Of a DNA stretch of 64,000 nt, positions 32,569 to 41,341 are shown one piece after another. How positions within the stretch are numbered: the stretch's first letter is position 1; each line of letters begins with the position of its first letter. The stretch spans positions 62,001-126,000 of the forward strand of contig JBBPII010000005.1 of NCBI GenBank assembly GCA_038040385.1, read 5' to 3'. This DNA comes from Gilichinskyi gelida (GTDB taxonomy: Bacteria; Acidobacteriota; Thermoanaerobaculia; Gp7-AA8). Both the position numbers and the translations under genes were made by a program. The notes beneath the pieces were generated by a model that worked only from the letters and a program-made list of their open reading frames with translations, made no database searches and was not told the origin of the DNA.

Positions 32569-33663
32569 TCAGGACTTTTGGCTTCGCTGGGCGAAAAACC
32601 TGCGCGCGGCCGCGCGAACGACTTCGCTCACGCCCTTGTCGCTCCTCAAGTTTTTCAAATCTCGTAAGGTTAATCGATTGATCAACGGCAGGACAACCCC
32701 GATCGGCGCCTTCGGATTGCGTACCAGCGCGGCCGCGATGTTGTACTTCGAGCTCCAGTCGCGGCGGACGCCGATGAGCCGCAGAACCTCTTCCTCGATG
32801 CTGCGCATGCCGGCGATCTGCTCCACCTCGCTTTGCGACATGCGCGGGTTGCGCATCACCGCCGCGGCGATCAGCCGGTTGTGGTCCCGGATCAGAATCA
32901 TCCGCTCGGTTTTCCCCCCCTTGAATGCGAGCTGCACCTTCTCGGAGATGGTCATCAGCAGGATCCTGGTGAAAATCGATTGCTTCTTCGGGTCCCGCAG
33001 CTCACTCTCCGGAACCTCCGGCGGCTTCTGCGCGATCTTCGCGGCGTCCTCCTCGGCGGCCTTGGCCAGAAGATCGGCGATGGCGTCGTTGGAAAGCTGG
33101 AGGTCGGCCTCCTCTTCGTCCAGGATGCGCTCGGCCTCGATGCGGGCCTTCTTGTCGAAGAACTCCTCGCGCGTCTCGAGCGCGCGCCGCCGCGCCTCGA
33201 CCGACAGATGCGGATTTGCCAGCAGCGCGTCGAGGATCTGCGGCGCGCGGAGGATGCGCGCCTGGTTGATGACCACGATCTCCTGCACCGCGGCGTCGGC
33301 GCGACCGGCCAGCTCGACGATGGCGTCGTCGGGAACGGCGCGGTTGCGGATCAGCCCCTCGAGGATCGCCGCGTCCTGCGAGGCGCGCATGAGAAGGACC
33401 AGATGGTCCGGCATGGCGTTCTCGTCGGAGGCGAAGCCGTACACGATGCGCGACGGGATATCGGCCAGCGACGTATGCGCCATCGGCGCGATTTTCGTGT
33501 CCTGCTGCACCGCGAGATAGGCGAGAACGGGGACCAGCTCCGCCTGCGGCAGCGGCAGGAACCCCCCCGCGATCATTTCCACCGTCTCGCGGGGAAACAC
33601 TCCCTCGGCGAGGCGCTGGATGATGATGGCCGCGGAAAGCTCGGTGGGAACGACGCTGCTCAT
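32569..33663 (-). CDS. Conserved hypothetical helical protein A
   Basis: A 364-residue soluble, mostly helical protein with no known motif. A central charged stretch (about 155-215, rich in E/D/K) may be coiled coil. The C-terminal region (WSSKYNIAAALVRNPKAP...LRDLKNLRSDKGVSEVVRAAARR) resembles the same region of the neighbouring protein at 34551 (WSSRYAVRRALVMNPLTP...AHDLRSIHGN), so the two are paralogues. It overlaps rodZ by 4 bases and abuts dnaJ. Function is unknown; genomic context suggests an envelope or proteostasis role. Confidence 0.7.
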   Translation of the reverse strand: MSSVVPTELSAAIIIQRLAEGVFPRETVEMIAGGFLPLPQAELVPVLAYLAVQQDTKIAPMAHTSLADIPSRIVYGFASDENAMPDHLVLLMRASQDAAILEGLIRNRAVPDDAIVELAGRADAAVQEIVVINQARILRAPQILDALLANPHLSVEARRRALETREEFFDKKARIEAERILDEEEADLQLSNDAIADLLAKAAEEDAAKIAQKPPEVPESELRDPKKQSIFTRILLMTISEKVQLAFKGGKTERMILIRDHNRLIAAAVMRNPRMSQSEVEQIAGMRSIEEEVLRLIGVRRDWSSKYNIAAALVRNPKAPIGVVLPLINRLTLRDLKNLRSDKGVSEVVRAAARRFFAQRSQKS

Positions 33664-34538
33664 GTGCTGTTGCGCGTTTCCGACTGAAGCTCCTGCAGCG
33701 CCTCGCGGTCGAACACGCGGTCCTTGACCACCTGACCCCGCCGGCCGAGGGGTGGGAGAGGGATGTCGTTGAGCGTCAGCACCAGCCCGCCGGCGTTTCC
33801 GACGAGCCGGAAGCGGAACGATTCCTTCGCCTCGAACGTACGATGGTCGCCGCGGTGCAAGCGCTCGTCGAGGACGTTCTTGCCGTCGACGTCGAGCGTC
33901 ACCTCGGAGTCCTGCTCGACGTCGATGGTCAGCCTCAGGACGTCGTCGACCGCCGTCTCGGGGGCGGGCGGCGGGATGGCCACCACCGGTTTCGGCGCGA
34001 CGACGCCGGCGGCCGCGGTATCGACGCGGGCCTCCTCGGCGCGCGCATCGCGTTTGTGCTTGAAGGCCCAGAGGCTGGCGGCGACCAGCGCGGCGACGAT
34101 CACCACCAGGATGTACACGTTGCGGTCGATGCGGGCGTACGCAGGCGGGATGCTCTTGCGGTCGCGAAGCTGCTGCTCGCGCTCGCGGGCCTGATCGCGG
34201 TCGCGAGGCAGCGGCGCCGCCTGCGGCTGGACCAGACGGTCGAGGTGCGTCGACTTCTCGATGCGGTCGTCGCCCGCCGCCGCGAAGTTGTAGCGGTTGA
34301 CGATCTCCTCGGCGTTGAGGCCGAGATAGCGCGAGTACTCGCGGACGAAGCCGCGGGTGAAGACCGGCGCCGGGAGGGTGCGGTGGTCGTTGCGCTCGAT
34401 GGCCTCGAGGAAGCGCTTGCTGATCTTCGTGGCGTCCGAGATTTCCTTCAGCGAGATGCCGCGGATCTCCCGCTCGCGGCGCAGCTCTTCCCCGAACGAC
34501 GCCAGTTCGGAGTAGCGCTGCTGTGGCTCTTCAGGCAT
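33660..34538 (-). CDS. RodZ-like transmembrane HTH protein
   Basis: A 292-residue protein: N-terminal XRE-type helix-turn-helix (about 10-80, GISLKEISDATKISKRFLEAIE), a basic linker, one membrane helix (141-159) and a periplasmic DUF4115-like beta domain (205-285). This is the RodZ layout; RodZ links MreB to the elongation complex and influences rod shape. mreB is not in the window, so a different regulatory role is possible. It lies between the two paralogous unknown genes. Confidence 0.85.
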   Translation of the reverse strand: MPEEPQQRYSELASFGEELRREREIRGISLKEISDATKISKRFLEAIERNDHRTLPAPVFTRGFVREYSRYLGLNAEEIVNRYNFAAAGDDRIEKSTHLDRLVQPQAAPLPRDRDQAREREQQLRDRKSIPPAYARIDRNVYILVVIVAALVAASLWAFKHKRDARAEEARVDTAAAGVVAPKPVVAIPPPAPETAVDDVLRLTIDVEQDSEVTLDVDGKNVLDERLHRGDHRTFEAKESFRFRLVGNAGGLVLTLNDIPLPPLGRRGQVVKDRVFDREALQELQSETRNST

Positions 34539-34550
34539 GACCGGTCAATT

Positions 34551-35279
34551 CTAGTCAATTACCGCCGGCCGCAGACGCTCGATGCAGCGGCGCAAGTAAA
34601 CGGACGTCGAAGGATTTCCGTGAATCGAACGGAGATCGTGGGCCCTCAGAAACCGCAGCTGCGACGCCGCGATGGACCGCGGCGTCAGCGGGTTCATCAC
34701 CAGCGCTCTGCGTACGGCGTAACGCGACGACCACTTGCGGTCGGCCGCCAGCATGAGCAGCTTCTCGGCCGAGGCGCGGTCGCTAGTGGCCACCAGAACC
34801 AGGTCGTCTTCGCGAACCCGCTGATTGAGCAGCAGCGCGGCGAAGACCTTCGGCTCGGGGTCGAAGAGGAACACTTTGATCAGCGCGGGGCTGCAGCGTT
34901 TGGCGGACGCAATTTTTTCGCCGAGGCTCAGCTTTCCGACCCGGAGCAGCAATTGCGTTTCGAGAGCCCGCCGAACCGGCGGGGGGACGCGGACATCGAT
35001 CGAGAGACGCACCATGTCCGGCCAGTGGAGATAGTGGACGAGCTTCACCGCGTGCGCTTGCGGCGTGCTTCGATGGGCCACCAGCCGGAGGCGGATGGAG
35101 TAGAACGCCGTGAGCCGGTGGCTTTGGGCGATGATCTGGCAGAGCTGCGGCGTGACGTACGCGTTGGCGAGGACGGCGAGCGCCTCCTCCTCGGTGAGCG
35201 TATTTGCGCCCGCCGCGACGAAGAGGTCCAGATCGCGGCGAGGGAACGATCGAATGTCGCTAACCTGCCGCGTCGCCAT
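34551..35279 (-). CDS. Conserved hypothetical helical protein B (paralogue of 32569)
   Basis: With the start MATRQVSDIRS the product has 242 residues. It is helical, without membrane segments. The C-terminus (DRKWSSRYAVRRALVMNPLTPRS...LRAHDLRSIHG) parallels that of the 364-residue protein two genes downstream, while the N-terminal parts differ. It is the first gene of the rodZ operon and diverges from the O-antigen ligase with 62 bases between. No function can be assigned. Confidence 0.65.
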   Translation of the reverse strand: MATRQVSDIRSFPRRDLDLFVAAGANTLTEEEALAVLANAYVTPQLCQIIAQSHRLTAFYSIRLRLVAHRSTPQAHAVKLVHYLHWPDMVRLSIDVRVPPPVRRALETQLLLRVGKLSLGEKIASAKRCSPALIKVFLFDPEPKVFAALLLNQRVREDDLVLVATSDRASAEKLLMLAADRKWSSRYAVRRALVMNPLTPRSIAASQLRFLRAHDLRSIHGNPSTSVYLRRCIERLRPAVID

Positions 35280-35341
35280 GAGCTTCACGCCGCAACTCTC
35301 GGGGGTCGAAAGGTTATTTCGATGTGGTAGGCTTCCCCGCA

Positions 35342-36667
35342 ATGCGGGCGGGGGGTGCCGTGCGCGAGAACGACCGCCTCGGAGCAAATGCTGTCGAGAT
35401 AGCCATTGTAGTCGTGGTCGCCATTGGTGCGACGCTGATCCCGCTCACGGCCAGCAGAACCACGCTCGACTCATTCCGCTTGCCGAAAGAGCTGGCGTTT
35501 CGCGCCGAAGCAATCACGCTCCTTGTTCTTGCCGTGTGGTGGGCGCTGTCGAAGCGGCGCTCGTGGCATTTCGAATGGCGCCGCGCCGAGATGACCCTGC
35601 CGCTGATCATCATCGCTTGGTCGGCGCTGACGGCGTTGACCTCGACGAACCGAGCCCTGAGCGCAGGCAGTCTTCTCACGATCGTCGCGGCGGCGGTGAT
35701 CTTCATCGCGACCATGGCCGCTGCGCAATCAGTTCGCATCGTGATCGTCGACGTGGTGATGATCGCCTGCTGTGTGAACGCGATCGTCGTCATGCTGCAG
35801 GAGGCAAAGATCTGGAATCCGTTCAAGTTCGGGGAAGAGGCGACGGCGCACCTTTCCAGCACCGCTTTCATCGGGAACCCGAACGACGTCGGAACGTTTC
35901 TACTCGTACCGGCGCTCGCCGCGGCCACGATGGTCGTGGTGACACGAGGAGCGCGCCGCTGGATCTATGCTGCGGCGACCGTCGTGCTGCTGGGAGGCAT
36001 TGTGGCAAGCGCAACGCGAACGGCGATCATCGCCTATGGATTGTCGGTGCTCGTGCTCGCATTCGGCCGCTCGTGGCGCGCAGCGCTCGCCATCGTGGCG
36101 TTGGTGGTCGTCATCGTCTTCATCGCCACGTCGTCGCGCACGACGCTCGGTCGCAGTTTACGCACCCTCCCGCAAGCGGCACGTGAAGGACGCTACGACG
36201 TCCTCTTCTCGGAGCGACTGCCGCTTTTCCTCAGCGCAATCGAAATGGTGCGCGACCACCCGCTGGTCGGAGTCGGACCGGGATGCTTCGCTTTCCACCA
36301 CATGCGTTACCGGCTGAAAATCCAGCGAGAGTATCCGCCGCAGTGGACGAAGGGCTGGCCGCAGAACGCCAGCCAAACACATAATGACCACCTGCAGATC
36401 GCTGCGGAAGAAGGTTTGCCCGGCTACGCGCTGTTTCTCGGCGCGCTGGGGGTGGGGCTGGCGGCGGCACAGCGGGCCCGGCGGCGCGACCGGGAGGAAG
36501 ATGATCGGCGCCTGGAGGCGGCGTTCGCGCGTGTGTTTCTTCCCCCGTTCGTCGCGGGGGTGGCGGTCCTCGCTCTCGCGCAATTTCCTCTGGAGATCGC
36601 GGCGCCAAGGCTGATGCTCCTCACCTTCGGCGGGCTCTGCGTCCGGTGGTCGCGACCCAATGCGTAA
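35342..36667 (+). CDS. O-antigen ligase/polymerase-like membrane protein
   Basis: A 441-residue protein with about ten membrane helices and a large periplasmic loop near residues 290-350 (LSAIEMVRDHPLVGVGPGCFAFH, then a loop with HNDHLQIAAEEGLPG). This is the Wzy/WaaL (Wzy_C) signature. It would polymerise O-units or ligate glycan to an acceptor. It opens the polysaccharide region and overlaps the next gene by 8 bases. A start 6 codons earlier is possible. Confidence 0.85.
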   Translation: MRAGGAVRENDRLGANAVEIAIVVVVAIGATLIPLTASRTTLDSFRLPKELAFRAEAITLLVLAVWWALSKRRSWHFEWRRAEMTLPLIIIAWSALTALTSTNRALSAGSLLTIVAAAVIFIATMAAAQSVRIVIVDVVMIACCVNAIVVMLQEAKIWNPFKFGEEATAHLSSTAFIGNPNDVGTFLLVPALAAATMVVVTRGARRWIYAAATVVLLGGIVASATRTAIIAYGLSVLVLAFGRSWRAALAIVALVVVIVFIATSSRTTLGRSLRTLPQAAREGRYDVLFSERLPLFLSAIEMVRDHPLVGVGPGCFAFHHMRYRLKIQREYPPQWTKGWPQNASQTHNDHLQIAAEEGLPGYALFLGALGVGLAAAQRARRRDREEDDRRLEAAFARVFLPPFVAGVAVLALAQFPLEIAAPRLMLLTFGGLCVRWSRPNA

Positions 36668-37145
36668 CCTGTTGCGCGCCGCGCTCGCGGCGCTGGCGGT
36701 CGCCGGCGGTGCCGGCGCGGCGTACCGGCTCTGTGTCCTCCCCTACCGCTGCGACCAGGAGCTGCAAACCCTCATGCGGCGCACATACCGGGCGGCCGAT
36801 CTGGTCGGTAGCCCTGAGGGAGCCATTTTGGCCCGCCGGAATCTCGAGCGGCTCGCCGCGGTCCGCGGCGCCTGCACCCACGACGTCACCTGGATGATGC
36901 TGACCGCGGCCAACGAACGCTTCCTCGACCAGTTGCAACAGGCGGTCGATCATTACACGGAAGCGCTCCGTTTTCATCAGCGGCCGGAGATCTATTACAA
37001 CCGCGGCATGACCCTGCTGTCGATGGGGCGTGTCGATGAGGCGATAACCGATCTGGCAGTCGCCGCGCGATTCACACCGCAGATCCTCGACCTGCTCGAC
37101 CCTGAGACTCGGCGCAGGGTCGGCACCGCGGCAGGCCTGCCGTGA
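36660..37145 (+). CDS. Small TPR-containing membrane-anchored protein
   Basis: A 161-residue protein with an N-terminal hydrophobic helix (3-22) and TPR-like helices (about 95-140: AVDHYTEALRFHQRPEIYYNRGMTLLSMGRVDEAITDL). It overlaps the ligase gene by 8 bases and may assist that enzyme as a periplasmic TPR partner, as seen with some Wzy-like ligases. The pairing role is inferred; the membrane anchor and repeats are directly visible. Confidence 0.75.
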   Translation: MRNLLRAALAALAVAGGAGAAYRLCVLPYRCDQELQTLMRRTYRAADLVGSPEGAILARRNLERLAAVRGACTHDVTWMMLTAANERFLDQLQQAVDHYTEALRFHQRPEIYYNRGMTLLSMGRVDEAITDLAVAARFTPQILDLLDPETRRRVGTAAGLP

Positions 37146-37199
37146 TCGTATAATCCGCCGGCCGTTGCCCATAATTCACCGCCCGATCGGAGACATCAC

Positions 37200-38207
37200 T
37201 TGAAAGTTCTCATCACAGGGGGATCCGGATTCATCGGGTCACACCTCGCCGAAGCGTATCTGGAACGTGGAGACGAGGTGTGCGTCATCGATGATCTCTC
37301 CACCGGCAGCATCGACAACATCGCACACTTCAAGCGCCACCCGCGTTTCCACTACACGGTCGACTCGGTACAGAACCAGCCGGTGCTCGCCGAACTGGTC
37401 GATACCTGCGACGTCGTGTTCCACCTCGCGGCGGCCGTCGGCGTGAAGCTGATCGTGGAAAGCCCCGTCCGAACGATCGAGACGAACATTCGCGGGACCG
37501 AGGTGGTGCTGGCGGCGGCGAACAAGAAGAAGAAGAAAGTGCTGATCACATCGACGTCGGAGGTTTACGGACTCAGCGAGCAGGTTCCGTTCCGCGAAGA
37601 CGGCAATCTGGTCATGGGAGCGACCACGAAGGGGCGCTGGAGCTATGCATGCTCCAAGGCCATCGACGAGTTTCTAGCTCTCGCCTACTGGCGGGAGAAG
37701 AAACTGCCGACCGTCGTGGTCCGTCTCTTCAATACCGTCGGGCCGCGCCAGACGGGCCAGTACGGCATGGTCATTCCGACCCTGGTGAAGCAGGCGCTCT
37801 CCGGCCGGCCCTTGACGGTGTACGGCAACGGCCAGCAGACACGCTGCTTCGCATATGTGCGCGACGTCGTCCAGGCGCTGATCAAGCTCATGGACCACGA
37901 CGACGCGGTCGGCCACGTGTTCAACATCGGGTCCACCGAGGAGGTATCGATCGCCGAGCTCGCGGAGCGCATTCGCTCGGTGACCGGCTCAGAATCCGAG
38001 ATCGTCTACATCCCATACAGCGAAGCGTACGAGGAAGGATTCGAAGACATGCCGCGCCGGGTTCCCGACATCACCAAGGTGCAGCAGCTCATTGGATTCA
38101 AGCCGACGACGTCGCTCGACGGCATCATCCGCGAGGTGGTCAGCTACTTCACGGCAAGCAGAACCGTGGAAGCGCCCCCCCTTGATTTCGCACAGAACAT
38201 CGAATAA
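37200..38207 (+). CDS. NAD-dependent sugar-nucleotide epimerase/dehydratase
   Basis: A 335-residue extended SDR enzyme from a TTG start with GGAG eight bases upstream. NAD motif GGSGFIGSH (7-15), catalytic STSEVYG (118-124) and Y149-K153 in SYACSKAIDE are present. The shape is that of UDP-glucuronate decarboxylase/GDP-mannose-type SDRs, but the substrate cannot be set from the sequence. A KKKKK run (109-113) encodes a surface helix. It feeds a sugar nucleotide to the polysaccharide cluster. Confidence 0.88.
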   Translation: MKVLITGGSGFIGSHLAEAYLERGDEVCVIDDLSTGSIDNIAHFKRHPRFHYTVDSVQNQPVLAELVDTCDVVFHLAAAVGVKLIVESPVRTIETNIRGTEVVLAAANKKKKKVLITSTSEVYGLSEQVPFREDGNLVMGATTKGRWSYACSKAIDEFLALAYWREKKLPTVVVRLFNTVGPRQTGQYGMVIPTLVKQALSGRPLTVYGNGQQTRCFAYVRDVVQALIKLMDHDDAVGHVFNIGSTEEVSIAELAERIRSVTGSESEIVYIPYSEAYEEGFEDMPRRVPDITKVQQLIGFKPTTSLDGIIREVVSYFTASRTVEAPPLDFAQNIE

Positions 38208-38224
38208 CTTGGCTTCCACGCCAT

Positions 38225-40162
38225 ATGTCCACCCCCCTTTTTTCGTCTATGGCAATGGTCACTGCCATTGCGTTTGCGATCGCCGCAATCGTGACGCCCA
38301 TGGTGCGCGCGATCGCGCGCCGAGCCGGCGCGGTTGCGCAGCCGAAGAGCGATCGCTGGCACACTAAACCGACGGCGATGTTCGGCGGCGCGGCGATTTT
38401 CATCGCCGTGGTCACCTCGGTGCTCCTGTTCGTGCCGCATTCCCGTGACCGTTGGACGGTCATCGCCGCGAGCGCGGCGCTGTTCGCAGTGGGGATGGTG
38501 GATGACATCCTGCAGATCAAGCCGTATCAAAAACTGATCGGGCAACTGCTCGGCGCGTCGGGCGTGGTTTATCTGGGACTGGTCCTTCCGTGGACCGGCT
38601 CGTTCGCGCTGAACATGATGATCACGTTCCTCTGGCTGATCGGGATCACCAACGCGGTCAACATGCTCGACAACATGGATGGGCTGGCGGCGGGTGTGTC
38701 GGCCATCGCAGCGTTTTTTCTCGCCCTGAATTTCTACATCAACGGTCAGACCGGCGAAGCGCTGATGCTGTGCGCCTTCGCCGGGGCGCTGCTCGGTTTT
38801 CTGCTGTACAACCACCATCGAGCCTCGATCTTCATGGGCGACTGCGGCTCGATGTTCGTCGGCTTCTTTCTGTCCAGCTCCGCACTGCTGGCGAGTTTCG
38901 GCGGCGGCGGCCGTTCACGCAGCGTTGTCGCCGTCCTTGCGGTTCCCGTCCTTGTCCTGGTGATCCCGATCTTCGATACGACGTTCGTCACGCTGATGCG
39001 GAAGATGGCGGGACGGGCGGCATCGCAGGGAGGACGCGATCACACCTCGCACCGCTTGGTGGCGCTCGGTCTGTCGGAGCGATCCGCGGTGTGGATGCTC
39101 TACGCCTTCGCCCTGCTCGCCGGCACACTGGCGATGATCGTCCGGCAGGTGCCACTCGATGTGAGCGTCGCCACGATCATCGGCTTCGTCGTCGTTCTGA
39201 CGTTCCTCGGCGTCCACCTCGGGCGCGTTCGGGTGTACGAGGAGACCGAGATCGCCGCCGCGCGCGAGAAGCCGATCGTGGCCTTCCTCGTCGACCTCTC
39301 CCACAAGCGGCGCGTTTTCGAAGTCGCGCTCGACGTCGTCCTCATCGTGCTGGCCTACTACGCCACGCACGTACTCCTCTTCGGACCGGTTTCCAATGCC
39401 CAGCAATGGGCGCTCTTTCTGAAAACCGTCCCGGCGGTCGTGTTCGTGCAACTGGCGACGTTCCTCGCCACCGGCGTCTATCGCGGCATCTGGCGCTATG
39501 CCAGCCTGGCCGACGTGGCGGTGTACGCACGCGCCGTGGTGTTCGGCGAGGTGGCCACGATCCTGACGGTGGTCTTCTTGTTCCACCACATGGCCTTCGT
39601 GCGTTCCATCTTCGTTCTGGATGCGTTGATCCTCATGACGCTCGTCACCACCAGCCGGTTCGCGTTCCGGCTCCTTCGCAAGCTCTTTCCCGCACCGCAT
39701 TCTCGAACCGGACGGCGAGTGCTCATCTACGGGGCCGGCGATGCGGGGGAACTGCTCTATCGCGAATTGAACAACAACCCCGCGCTGAACTCGGTCGCGG
39801 TCGGATTCATCGACGACGACCCTCGGAAAACCGGCAAGCTGTTGCACGGGCTGCGCGTGTATGGCGGAAACGGATCAATCGGCGACATTTGCCGGTCACA
39901 GCGCGTCGAGGCGGTCGTCCTTTCCACCTGGAAGCTCACCCTCGCCCGGGTACGTGAAGTGGCGATGCAGTGCGCAGCGGAGGGCGTCGCCGTGGAACGG
40001 ATGGACATCGGAATCCGCCCGCTCAGCGAGCAGGAGCTGTCCTGGGTCCTCCCGTCCGATGCCGAGCCGGCGCACGACTCGCGTTCTCCGATCATGGTGA
40101 TGCGGGACGCCCAGACACCGGTAGCCGGCCGCCCCGCACCCGCTCTACGCCCCAATCACTGA
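38225..40162 (+). CDS. Fusion of WecA-type transferase and CapD/PglF-type N-terminal region
   Basis: A 645-residue protein. Residues 1-350 are a WecA-type polyprenyl-phosphate sugar-1-phosphate transferase (AVNMLDNMDGLAAG, FMGDCGSMFVG, GGRDHTSHRL). Residues 370-620 add membrane helices and a Rossmann CoA-binding-like domain (RRVLIYGAGDAGELLYREL) like the N-terminal half of CapD/PglF/WbpM epimerases. The C-terminal SDR epimerase domain is absent. It could couple initiation of lipid-linked glycan with sugar-nucleotide sensing. It ends convergently with the GT4 gene with a 7-base overlap. Confidence 0.85.
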   Translation: MSTPLFSSMAMVTAIAFAIAAIVTPMVRAIARRAGAVAQPKSDRWHTKPTAMFGGAAIFIAVVTSVLLFVPHSRDRWTVIAASAALFAVGMVDDILQIKPYQKLIGQLLGASGVVYLGLVLPWTGSFALNMMITFLWLIGITNAVNMLDNMDGLAAGVSAIAAFFLALNFYINGQTGEALMLCAFAGALLGFLLYNHHRASIFMGDCGSMFVGFFLSSSALLASFGGGGRSRSVVAVLAVPVLVLVIPIFDTTFVTLMRKMAGRAASQGGRDHTSHRLVALGLSERSAVWMLYAFALLAGTLAMIVRQVPLDVSVATIIGFVVVLTFLGVHLGRVRVYEETEIAAAREKPIVAFLVDLSHKRRVFEVALDVVLIVLAYYATHVLLFGPVSNAQQWALFLKTVPAVVFVQLATFLATGVYRGIWRYASLADVAVYARAVVFGEVATILTVVFLFHHMAFVRSIFVLDALILMTLVTTSRFAFRLLRKLFPAPHSRTGRRVLIYGAGDAGELLYRELNNNPALNSVAVGFIDDDPRKTGKLLHGLRVYGGNGSIGDICRSQRVEAVVLSTWKLTLARVREVAMQCAAEGVAVERMDIGIRPLSEQELSWVLPSDAEPAHDSRSPIMVMRDAQTPVAGRPAPALRPNH

Positions 40163-41325
40163 CCGGCCTGCCCGCAGCCATCGAGCAGTTCGTCATACAC
40201 GTCCAGCGTGGCGCCGATCACCCGCTCCAGTGCAAAGTCGGAGAGGACTCTCTCGCGCGCGCGCTGTCCCATGCCGGCCCGGCGCGCGGGCTCGTCGAGC
40301 AATCCGATGATCGCGCCGGCGAGCGCGTGCGCGTCGCGCGGCGGCACCAGCAATCCGGTTTCCCCATTCACCACGATGTCGCGGCATCCGGGCGTGTCGG
40401 TGGTGATCGCTGCCACTCCCGATGACGCCGCTTCGATCAGCACCTTCGGAACCCCTTCCCGGTAGTACGTCGGCAGCACGAAGAGCGAGGCCCTCCGGAG
40501 GATTTCGGACATGTCGTCGCGCCGCCCCCACACCTCGACCGCCTGGTCATCACGCCACTGCTCCAGTTGCTCGGCGGTGATCGACTCGGGGTTATCGGGG
40601 TCGATCTCGCCGACGATCGCGAATCGCGCGCTCCTTCCGGACCGCTTGACTGCGTGCGCCGCTTCCACGAACTCCCCCACTCCTTTGCTCGCCAGCAGAC
40701 GCGAAGCAAAAACGACCAGCGGCGGGGCTTCCGCATCCTGGCCGCCGGGGGCGAAAAGCGCCGTATCGACACCCGATCCGCGAATGAGGACCGCCGCCTC
40801 GGGAGCCACCCATCCCCGGCGCATGAACAGCTCGCGATCCTCGACGTTCTGGAAAATGATCCGCATGCGCGGATGGCGAAGCAGTCGTCCGAAGACCAGG
40901 GTGATCGCGCGGCCGAGAAGGCTGCGTGCGCGCTGCTCGTCGAACGCGTATCCCAGCCCCGTCATCGCATTCACGACGGCGGGCACGCGCACGATCCGCG
41001 CCGCGATCGTGCCATAGAGGACGGCCTTGACGGCGATGTGATGGACGAGATCGGGCCGAACGCCACGATAGAGGCGGACCAGGTTGGGCACGGACCGCAG
41101 TTCGCTCCACACGCGCGTCTTGCGGTGTACCACGACCTCGTGCCAGGGAAAGCCGTGATGGTGGATTCGCTCGAGCAAGCGTCCGCGCGGAGTTGCCACG
41201 TGAACGTCATGGCCGGCCTCGCGCGCTGCGATCGCCAGCGGCAGACGGTGCGTGACGAAGAACGCCGCCTCAGCCGCAACGAACAGAATCCGCTTCGGCG
41301 GGCGAGGCGACGGCGAACCGCTCAT
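40156..41325 (-). CDS. GT4-family glycosyltransferase
   Basis: A 389-residue GT-B enzyme. The N-terminal domain has FVAAEAAFFVTHRLPLA and later VVNAMTGLGYAF. The C-terminal domain carries the EGVPKVLIEAASSGVAAITTD segment with the E(x7)E pattern typical of retaining GT4 transferases. This is the CapM/WcaA-like set adding a hexose to a lipid-linked glycan. The donor is unknown. The next gene downstream on the strand is convergent. Confidence 0.88.
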   Translation of the reverse strand: MSGSPSPRPPKRILFVAAEAAFFVTHRLPLAIAAREAGHDVHVATPRGRLLERIHHHGFPWHEVVVHRKTRVWSELRSVPNLVRLYRGVRPDLVHHIAVKAVLYGTIAARIVRVPAVVNAMTGLGYAFDEQRARSLLGRAITLVFGRLLRHPRMRIIFQNVEDRELFMRRGWVAPEAAVLIRGSGVDTALFAPGGQDAEAPPLVVFASRLLASKGVGEFVEAAHAVKRSGRSARFAIVGEIDPDNPESITAEQLEQWRDDQAVEVWGRRDDMSEILRRASLFVLPTYYREGVPKVLIEAASSGVAAITTDTPGCRDIVVNGETGLLVPPRDAHALAGAIIGLLDEPARRAGMGQRARERVLSDFALERVIGATLDVYDELLDGCGQAGQ

Positions 41326-41341
41326 GCGCCGGAATACCCCT

